The notes beneath the pieces are model-generated. The model searched no databases, was not told the DNA's origin, and saw only the letters and a program-made list of their open reading frames with translations. A stretch of DNA of 64,000 bases from Cupriavidus sp. IDO (GTDB taxonomy: Bacteria; Pseudomonadota; Gammaproteobacteria; Burkholderiales; Burkholderiaceae): contig NZ_JWMA01000044.1 in assembly GCF_000812465.1 (NCBI RefSeq), positions 124,001-188,000 of the forward strand, in the 5' to 3' direction. Shown here piece by piece: positions 58,601 through 64,000 of this stretch. The number at the start of each line of letters is the position of its first letter. Position 1 is the stretch's first letter. Position numbers and translations under genes: made by a program.

Positions 58601-59622
58601 GCCGCCGCGTCCACCAGGCCGATCCCAACGCCGCGCAGGGCGCCAGCTGCCGCCACGGCACCTTCGTGCCGCCGACGCTGATCGAGCTGGACAGCATCGA
58701 GGAACTCAAGCGCGAAGTGTTCGGCCCGGTGCTGCACGTGGTGCGCTTCCCGCGCGCGGCGCTCGATACGATGGTCAGCCAGATCAACGGCACCGGCTAT
58801 GGCCTCACGCTCGGCATCCATACCCGCATCGACGAGACCATTGCCCATATCGTCAGCCGCGCCCATGTGGGCAACCTGTATGTGAACCGCAACGTCGTGG
58901 GCGCCGTGGTGGGCGTGCAGCCGTTTGGCGGTGAAGGCCTGTCTGGCACCGGCCCCAAGGCCGGCGGCCCGCTCTACCTGCATCGGCTGCTCTCGGTGTG
59001 CCCGCAAGATGCGGTCGCGCGCAGCGTGCGGGCGTCGGACGTCGCCGGCGCCGCAGAGGCAGGTACGCCGCGCAACGAAGCCGCCGAAGCCTTCCAGGCC
59101 TGGGCCAAGGCCGAGCTGCCGGCCGTGGCCACCGCTTGCGAACGCTTCGCCGCGGCTTCCCCGTCGGGCCTGACCGTGACGCTGCCGGGCCCGACCGGCG
59201 AACGCAATACCTTCACGCTGCTGCCGCGCGGCCGCGTGCTCTGCCTGGCCGCGCAGGAAGCCGACCTGGCCACGCAACTGGCGGCCGTGCTGGCAGTCGG
59301 CGCCGAGGCCGTATGGGCCGAAAACGAGGTCAGCAGGGGGCTGTTTTCGCGCCTGCCGAAGGGCGTACAATCGCGCGTCCGCATGGTGGCCGACTGGACC
59401 GCGGCGGACACGGCGTTCGACGCAGTGCTGCATCACGGCGACTCGGACCAGTTGCGCACGGTGTGCGAACAGGTGGCCGGCCGCCCTGGCCCGATCGTCG
59501 GCGTGCAGGGTCTTGCGCACGGTGAACCGAACGTGGCGCTGGAGCGTTTGTTGATCGAACGTTCGCTGTCCGTCAACACGGCGGCCGCGGGCGGCAATGC
59601 GAGTTTGATGACGATCGGCTGA
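55654..59622 (+). CDS. putA: Trifunctional PutA: proline dehydrogenase, P5C dehydrogenase and repressor
   Basis: PutA oxidises proline to glutamate in two steps at the inner membrane. The 1322-residue length equals that of the trifunctional E. coli type. An N-terminal ribbon-helix-helix DNA-binding domain (residues 1-47, TTLGVKLDDASRDRLKRVAQ) makes it its own repressor. The FAD-dependent proline dehydrogenase barrel follows (about 190-500, including MIRLVKGAYWDSEIKRGQ). The aldehyde dehydrogenase domain (about 600-1080) has catalytic Cys921 in GQRCSALR and the AETGGQNAMI segment. GGAG precedes the ATG at 55654; an upstream in-frame start at 55594 lies in the leader. Operator motifs GTTGCA lie upstream. 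Confidence 0.97.
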   Translation: MATTTLGVKLDDASRDRLKRVAQSIDRTPHWLIKQAIFTYLEQVERGQWPHETSAAGTAEPDSTDGADTGHMDAVPQPFLEFAQSIQPQSVLRAAITSAYRRPETDCVPVLLEQARLPQQQAEAAIKMAKTLATRLREQKVGSGREGLVQGLIQEFSLSSQEGVALMCLAEALLRIPDKATRDALIRDKISGANWQSHLGQSPSLFVNAATWGLLLTGKLVATHTESGLTKALTRIIGKGGEPLIRKGVDMAMRLMGEQFVTGETISEALANARKYEAEGFRYSYDMLGEAAMTEADAQRYLASYEQAIHAIGQASRGRGIYEGPGISIKLSALHPRYSRAQHERVVSELYERLKSLTLLARQYDIGINIDAEEADRLEISLDLLERLCFEPELAGWNGIGFVVQGYQKRCPFVIDFLIDLARRSRHRLMIRLVKGAYWDSEIKRGQVDGLEGYPVYTRKVYTDVSYVACARKLLSVPDAIYPQFATHNAHTLSAIYQIAGHNYYPGQYEFQCLHGMGEPLYDQVVGATADGKFNRPCRIYAPVGTHETLLAYLVRRLLENGANTSFVNRIADDSISLDELVADPVAVVEAMHREEGVLGLPHPRIPSPRTLYGKSRPNSAGIDLSNEHRLASLSSALLAGTNERAVAAPLLGAEVPRAADAVAAPVLNPADHRDVVGHVTEASQAEVEAALQAAVNTAPIWQATPPDVRAAALERAADLMEAQMQSLMGIIMREAGKTFSNAIAEVREAVDFLRYYAAEIRRSFDNDTHRPLGPVVCISPWNFPLAIFTGQVAAALAAGNPVLAKPAEQTPLIAAAAVRLLREAGVPAGAVQLLPGRGETVGAALVGDARVKGVMFTGSTEVARLLQRNVAGRLDAAGRPIPLIAETGGQNAMIVDSSALAEQVVGDVLTSAFDSAGQRCSALRVLCLQEDVADRVLEMLKGAMSELTMANPDRLSTDVGPVIDDEARGNIVRHIDAMRAKGRRVHQADPNAAQGASCRHGTFVPPTLIELDSIEELKREVFGPVLHVVRFPRAALDTMVSQINGTGYGLTLGIHTRIDETIAHIVSRAHVGNLYVNRNVVGAVVGVQPFGGEGLSGTGPKAGGPLYLHRLLSVCPQDAVARSVRASDVAGAAEAGTPRNEAAEAFQAWAKAELPAVATACERFAAASPSGLTVTLPGPTGERNTFTLLPRGRVLCLAAQEADLATQLAAVLAVGAEAVWAENEVSRGLFSRLPKGVQSRVRMVADWTAADTAFDAVLHHGDSDQLRTVCEQVAGRPGPIVGVQGLAHGEPNVALERLLIERSLSVNTAAAGGNASLMTIG

Positions 59623-59695
59623 GAAAACCTCGGACGTCGTTCAGTCGAAGCGCGCGACCATGGCAGCGATCCTGCCCCGGCGCGCATCCAAGCAA

Positions 59696-59720
59696 GGCGC
59701 AATACTGCCAATATTGCGCC
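59696..59720 (+). other. Hairpin in the leader of the third binding-protein gene
   Basis: GGCGCAATA (59696-59704) pairs perfectly with TATTGCGCC (59712-59720) over a 7-nt loop. There is no T-run. It lies 56 bp upstream of the start codon and about 75 bp after putA; it may be an operator or an mRNA leader structure. Confidence 0.4.
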
Positions 59721-59775
59721 TGAATACGCCGGCAACGGCACTACATCGGCACCATTTGGGACCCAAGGAGATCTG

Positions 59776-60927
59776 ATGAGCTCGACATTCCACAAGACGG
59801 CTATGACCGTTGCCCTGACCCTCGCCGGTCTGACTGGCGCCTCGGCAGCCTTTGCGCAGGCCCAGGAAATCAAGCTGGGCTTTGCCGCGCCGATGACCGG
59901 CGGCCAGGCCCAGTACGGCAAGGACATGCAGAACGGCGTCGTCCTCGCCATCGAGGACATGAACGCCACCAAGCCCAAGATCGGCGGCAAGGAAGTCAAG
60001 TTCGTGCTGGTCTCCGAAGACGACCAGGCCGACCCGAAGACCGGCTCGGTGGTGGCACAGAAGCTGGTGGACAGCGGCATCCAGGGCATGCTCGGCCACT
60101 TCAATTCGGGCACCAGCATCCCCGCATCGATGGTCTACAACCGCGCCGGCATTCCGCAGATCGCCATGGCGACCGCGCCGGAGTACACCAAGCAGGGCTT
60201 CAAGACCACCTTTCGCATGATGACCTCCGACACCCAGCAGGGTTCGGTGATCGGCGCCTTCGTGGTGAAGAAACTGGGCGCGAAGAACATCGCCATCGTC
60301 GATGACCGCACCGCCTACGGCCAGGGCCTGGCCGACGAATTCGAGAAGGCCGCCAAGGCCGCCGGCGGCAAGATCGTGCGCCGTGAGTTCACCAACGACA
60401 AGGCGGTGGACTTCAAGGCCGTGCTGACCAACATCAAGCGCAGCAACCCGGACATCATCTTCTACGGCGGCGCTGAAACGCAATCGGCCCCGATGGCCAA
60501 GCAGGTGAAGGAACTGGGCATGAAGGCCCCGCTGGTTTCGGGCGAAATGTCCAAGACCGACAACTTCCTGAAGCTTGCGGGCCCGGCTGCCGACGGCACC
60601 GTGGTCTCGCTGGCCGGCCTGCCGCTGGACCAGATGCCGGGCGGCGCCAACTACGAGAAGAAGTACGAGAAGCGCTTCGGCAGCAAGGTGCAGACCTACT
60701 CGCCGTACGCCTATGACGGCGCCACCGCCATGATGACCGCCATGATCAAGGCCGGCTCCGCCGACCCGGCGCGTTACCTGCCGGTGCTGGCTGGCACCAA
60801 TATGCAGGGCGTGACCACCAAGACGCTGGCTTATGATGCGCGCGGCGACCTGAAGGACGGCGGTATCACCGTCTACAAGGTGGTTGGCGGCAAGTGGAGC
60901 GTGCTGGAGACGGTTGGCGGGAAGTAA
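59776..60927 (+). CDS. Branched-chain amino acid ABC transporter substrate-binding protein (LivK-like), orphan
   Basis: This 383-residue periplasmic protein has a signal peptide (cut near AFAQAQEIKLGFAAP) and the leucine/isoleucine/valine-binding fold. Of the three HAAT binding proteins in the window it is the one closest to classical LivK/LivJ (GPMTGGQAQYGKDMQNGV-like start, EDDQADPKTGSVVAQKLV). No permease or ATPase gene is adjacent, so it must share membrane partners encoded elsewhere. AGGAG precedes the ATG. A 13-bp terminator follows. Its place after putA hints at a proline-linked or general amino acid role, which is inference. Confidence 0.92.
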   Translation: MSSTFHKTAMTVALTLAGLTGASAAFAQAQEIKLGFAAPMTGGQAQYGKDMQNGVVLAIEDMNATKPKIGGKEVKFVLVSEDDQADPKTGSVVAQKLVDSGIQGMLGHFNSGTSIPASMVYNRAGIPQIAMATAPEYTKQGFKTTFRMMTSDTQQGSVIGAFVVKKLGAKNIAIVDDRTAYGQGLADEFEKAAKAAGGKIVRREFTNDKAVDFKAVLTNIKRSNPDIIFYGGAETQSAPMAKQVKELGMKAPLVSGEMSKTDNFLKLAGPAADGTVVSLAGLPLDQMPGGANYEKKYEKRFGSKVQTYSPYAYDGATAMMTAMIKAGSADPARYLPVLAGTNMQGVTTKTLAYDARGDLKDGGITVYKVVGGKWSVLETVGGK

Positions 60928-60952
60928 GCCGGCCAGCAGCAGTCAGCTGATT

Positions 60953-60983
60953 GAGAAACGCCACCCCGCGGGTGGCGTTTCTC
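60953..60983 (+). terminator. Rho-independent terminator
   Basis: GAGAAACGCCACC (60953-60965) and GGTGGCGTTTCTC (60971-60983) form a perfect 13-bp inverted repeat with a 5-nt loop. The right arm contains the T-rich stretch. The symmetry suggests it works on both strands. Confidence 0.8.
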
Positions 60984-61134
60984 ATTGGCCGCCTTGTTTC
61001 CTTGCCTGCGCCAAGGCCGGACAGGCCCCATTTCTAAAGAATCCCCGAATCCTGCCGTTTGTTGTTCCCGATGGGGATCCGCGTCATTGGCGCATAATCC
61101 CGCACTCGCACAATCAATCCAGAAGGAGCAGTAC

Positions 61135-63093
61135 GTGTCCGTGCAGGAAGTCAGCTACGACCACGCGATCGAGCTAGCCAACGAAGGGCGCTATGGCGAA
61201 GCGCTGCAGATCGCCGACCAGCTGTCGCAGGCGCGGCCCGAAGTCGTCGATTTCATTACCTTGCGTGCGCGGCTGCACTTTGATAACGGCGATGCCGCGG
61301 CGGCGCTCGGGGTGCTGAATGATGCGCTGGCGCAGCTGGATTCGCTGCCGCTGCAAGCGGCCCACCGCTGGGCGTCGCGTGGCGTGCTTGCCCATCGCTA
61401 TGGCGCGATGCTGATGAGCATGGGACGGGACCGGGATGCGGTGCCCCCGCTGCATGAAGCGGCGCAGCGCAACGGGCTGGTTTCGGGCGAGTGGGCCGCG
61501 CATTTCCATGCGGGGCTCGCCTGCTTCCGGCTCGCCGAATTCGCCGGCGCTGCCCGCTACTGGCACGACCTGCTGTACCGCGCGCCGGATCTCGGCGCCG
61601 AAGATATCCTGCCGCTGGTGCAGGACTACATGGCTCGCGCCGAAGCCGCCGGGGTGGCGGTCGATCCGATGATGCGCATCTGCCTTGGCCGCATCGCCCT
61701 GGACAATCCCGACCTGCTCGACCTTGAACCGGAGGCCGGCGACGCCCTCGCCGTGGAGCAGGCCGCCCGCGTGCTGGCCGAACAACCCGATCATCCCCAG
61801 GCCCGGCGCCTGCGCGCACCGCTGCGCTTCGCTACCGGCGACCTCGACGGCGCCCTGGACGACATGGCCGTCTACCAGCGCCAGTACCCGGACCCGCAGA
61901 GCCAGGTACGCGAGCTGTCATGGCGCCATCAGGCCGCACAGCAGACCGGCGGCACCGCCGATCCGCAGCCCTGGCTTGGCTTCGCGCTGACCGAAAAGTC
62001 CGACGACGGCGCCGCCTACTTCCGCGCTGCCACGGCCCTGGGCGAGTTTATCGACGAAGTGCCGGCCGCCGAAGCCACGCTGCGTCCGAAGCTGATCGCC
62101 GCCTGCCGTATGGGCCTGGCGCGCTTCGAGCAGTACTTCGCCAGCGGCGAAGGCGATGCGGCCGGACACGGCGGCAATGCCGATCCGCATGTCTATTCGC
62201 TGCTGTGCCGCCTGCTGGCGCGCAGCCTGCCGGCCGATGCCGCGACCCTTGACGAACGGATCGAGCTACATCGCAAGGGCATGGCGGCCAGCGAATTCAT
62301 CGACCACTGGATCGACCTGCTCGATTGCCACGCCGGTGCCGGCCAGCACCAGAAGGTGGTTGAACTGGCCGGCGAGGTGCTCAACCGTTACCCGCTCGAA
62401 CGCAATCCCGCCGACGTGACCTGGGCCTTCAGCCGCCTGATCGCGGCATGGAAGGCAATCGGCGGCGCCGAGCCGACCGAGGCCGCCCGCGCCGCTATGG
62501 CCCATATGGATGCCAGGCTGGACGCGCTGCCGGTCGAGGCGCGCAGCGAAGCCGCGCACCCGATGGCGCACGCGCGTGCCCATTTCGCCGCGCTGCTGCA
62601 AGGCCGGATGGCCGGCATGGACGAGCACGACCGTACCGACGCACTGGCCGAGATCGATGCCCAGCAGCGCCGCGCGCTGCTGGTCGAGGACGCATGGCTG
62701 TTCAACCGCTTCGGCCAGGTCTGGCGCGACCAGGGCGACCTCGAGCGCGCACTGCCGCTGTTCGAGGAGGCCGTGGCCATGACCGAAGGCGATCCGTGGG
62801 ATCAGGCTGGCCCGCGCGTGCAGCGTGGCCTGATTCACAACGCCGCCCAGCGACACCAGCAGGCCATGGAGGACTTCGTCGCCGCCTTTGCGGTGCGCGA
62901 CGACTGGGAGGCCGAGGTCTGGCTGCATGCCGTTGAAGCCGCCCTGGGGCTGGAGCAGCGCGAGACCGCGCTGGCCTGGTTTGACAAGGCCCGCGCAGGG
63001 GGCGCCGAGCAGGGACGTACTCGAGGGTTGTATGGCAAGGTCGAAACCGCGCTGAAGGCGAGCCGCCCGAAATGGAAGCTATGGGGCGTATGA
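61135..63093 (+). CDS. Tetratricopeptide-repeat-type protein of unknown function
   Basis: The 652-residue product is almost entirely helical and Ala-rich, with degenerate TPR-like units. Examples are HAIELANEGRYGEALQIADQLSQARPEVVDFI near the N-terminus and AWLFNRFGQVWRDQGDLERALPLFEEAV near residue 520. I do not recognise a specific orthologue. TPR proteins bind other proteins; the partner here is unknown. There is no signal peptide. I choose the GTG at 61135, which has AAGGAG 6 nt upstream; the in-frame extension to 60985 overlaps the preceding terminator region. A terminator follows the gene. Confidence 0.72.
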   Translation: MSVQEVSYDHAIELANEGRYGEALQIADQLSQARPEVVDFITLRARLHFDNGDAAAALGVLNDALAQLDSLPLQAAHRWASRGVLAHRYGAMLMSMGRDRDAVPPLHEAAQRNGLVSGEWAAHFHAGLACFRLAEFAGAARYWHDLLYRAPDLGAEDILPLVQDYMARAEAAGVAVDPMMRICLGRIALDNPDLLDLEPEAGDALAVEQAARVLAEQPDHPQARRLRAPLRFATGDLDGALDDMAVYQRQYPDPQSQVRELSWRHQAAQQTGGTADPQPWLGFALTEKSDDGAAYFRAATALGEFIDEVPAAEATLRPKLIAACRMGLARFEQYFASGEGDAAGHGGNADPHVYSLLCRLLARSLPADAATLDERIELHRKGMAASEFIDHWIDLLDCHAGAGQHQKVVELAGEVLNRYPLERNPADVTWAFSRLIAAWKAIGGAEPTEAARAAMAHMDARLDALPVEARSEAAHPMAHARAHFAALLQGRMAGMDEHDRTDALAEIDAQQRRALLVEDAWLFNRFGQVWRDQGDLERALPLFEEAVAMTEGDPWDQAGPRVQRGLIHNAAQRHQQAMEDFVAAFAVRDDWEAEVWLHAVEAALGLEQRETALAWFDKARAGGAEQGRTRGLYGKVETALKASRPKWKLWGV

Positions 63094-63149
63094 GGCTCCT
63101 GTCCGCAGGGTCGAGTACGTCCAGGGGCCCGCCCCGATTGTATGAAAAG

Positions 63150-63177
63150 AACGCCATCCCGGGAGATGGCGTTTTTT
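63150..63177 (+). terminator. Rho-independent terminator
   Basis: AACGCCATC (63150-63158) pairs with GATGGCGTT (63165-63173) over CCGGGA, followed by T-run to 63177. Confidence 0.88.
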
Positions 63178-63260
63178 GTGTGAACTTGATGCAAGTAGTT
63201 GGCGCGTTCAGTGCTGTGTCGGACAATCACTGACACGGATTGCCATGTGCTTCCATTACC

Positions 63261-64000
63261 ATGTCTGCCATGAATGGACTGAGCCAACTATTTCCTTCGC
63301 TTCCGCTGGCGCCCGGCGGCCTGTTCTGGGTCGGGCTGGCGCTCATCGGTGCCGGCCTTGCCGGCGAAATCTGCCGACGCTGGCTGAGCCTGCCGCGCAT
63401 CGTCGGGTACGCCGTGGTGGGTCTCTGCGCCGGCATGCTCGGGCGCAGCATCGTCGACGAGAACATGATCAACCAGACCCGTATCCTGATCGATATGGCG
63501 CTGGCGCTGGCCTTGTTCGAACTCGGACATCGTCTCTCGCTGACCTGGCTGGGCGCCAACCGCTGGCTGCTGCTGACCAGCGCGTTCGAAAGCGTGCTGA
63601 CCTGGGGCCTGGTCGCGGCCGTGCTGCAATGGCTCGGCGCCTCGCCGGCCATTGCCATCCTGGCTGGCGGTATCGCGGTCAGCACATCGCCCACCATCGT
63701 GCTGCAGCTCAAGAACGAATTGCGCGCAGAAGGGCAGGTCACCGAGCGGCTCATGGCCATGGCGGCCCTGAACAGCATCTATGCCGCGGTGATCGTGCAG
63801 GTGGCAACCGGCTGGCTGCATTCCGAATACGGGAACCTCGGCGCCGCGCTGCTGCATCCGCTTTACCTGCTGATCGGGTCCTGCCTGCTGGCGTGGGTGG
63901 TGGGCAAGGTCGGGCATGCCATCTACGAGCGCATGTCGGCCGACGATCACTACAGCTTCCTGGTGCTGGTGGGCCTGGTGCTGTTCACGCTGGCGCTGAC
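63261..64000 (+). CDS. Cation/proton antiporter (CPA2 family), 3' end beyond the window
   Basis: An open frame of 246 complete codons runs to the end of the window without a stop. My translation gives a very hydrophobic protein: LFWVGLALIGAGLAGEICRR, then LPRIVGYAVVGLCAGMLG, and later AILAGGIAVSTSPTIVLQL. The LPRIVGY/G-x-x-AG segment and the A-x-STSPT segment are typical of sodium/potassium-proton exchangers of the CPA2 group. The regulatory TrkA-N domain often found at the C-terminus cannot be seen. The start is ATG 63261 or 63270. Minus-strand frames over this region are shadows. Confidence 0.8.
   Translation, partial: MSAMNGLSQLFPSLPLAPGGLFWVGLALIGAGLAGEICRRWLSLPRIVGYAVVGLCAGMLGRSIVDENMINQTRILIDMALALALFELGHRLSLTWLGANRWLLLTSAFESVLTWGLVAAVLQWLGASPAIAILAGGIAVSTSPTIVLQLKNELRAEGQVTERLMAMAALNSIYAAVIVQVATGWLHSEYGNLGAALLHPLYLLIGSCLLAWVVGKVGHAIYERMSADDHYSFLVLVGLVLFTLAL

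Noticed and set aside
55987..59520. 1177-codon minus-strand open frame
   Set aside because: It is a shadow of putA. The length results from codon bias in the opposite strand and no domain is recognisable.

Overview
The window reads as a stretch of a high-GC betaproteobacterial chromosome, most likely Burkholderiaceae and probably Cupriavidus or a close Ralstonia relative. The basis is codon use, the phhA/phhB pair, several branched-chain-amino-acid-type ABC transporters, a Bug/TctC binding protein, and the mnmG-rsmG-parA-parB-atpIBEFHAGDC block followed by hemE, priA and a trifunctional putA. I inferred the genus from gene content and did not test it by any search. I see no rRNA, tRNA, CRISPR array, insertion sequence or prophage.

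Layout. 0-2.1 kb: phenylalanine catabolism (phhA, phhB, minus strand) with a divergent Lrp/AsnC regulator. 2.2-11.2 kb: an overlapping operon for a giant alpha-2-macroglobulin, a YhhN-family membrane protein and PBP1C. 11.2-15.3 kb: a LysR regulator divergent from an aldo-keto reductase, an ornithine-cyclodeaminase-family protein, and an OmpW-type porin. 15.3-18.6 kb: a copper module (copZ, copA, cueR) with two CueR-type promoters. 18.7-21.4 kb: an alpha/beta hydrolase and a GMC oxidoreductase. 21.8-26.6 kb: a first five-gene HAAT-type ABC transporter. 26.9-28.3 kb: a small hypothetical protein and a TSUP permease. 28.5-33.6 kb: a second HAAT transporter, containing a LivM-LivG fusion. 33.8-36.8 kb: a LysR regulator divergent from a Bug binding protein and an N-formylglutamate amidohydrolase.

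36.75-49.4 kb is an origin-proximal-type housekeeping block. It has a parS cluster, mnmG, rsmG, parA and parB, then the complete F-type ATP synthase operon with a good sigma70 promoter and a strong terminator. 49.4-50.0 kb has no gene but carries strong hairpins. 50.0-55.5 kb holds a CoA-binding protein, an alpha/beta hydrolase, hemE and priA. The 0.56-kb hemE-priA gap is AT-rich and carries two perfect DnaA boxes. 55.6-59.6 kb is putA with GTTGCA operator motifs upstream. 59.8-64 kb has a lone HAAT binding protein, a TPR-like protein and the start of a cation/proton antiporter cut off by the window edge.

All genes I accept from 34.9 kb to the right end are on the plus strand. The most interesting material lies between genes: the nested parS/terminator arrangement and a parS inside mnmG, the DnaA-box region between hemE and priA, the large hairpin between atpD and atpC, a terminator-like hairpin with an alternative pairing in the second livK leader, and several clear operators (CueR, LysR-type, TetR-like, PutA). 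I found no complete, obviously undescribed multi-gene system. The nearest candidate is the alpha-2-macroglobulin / YhhN / PBP1C operon.
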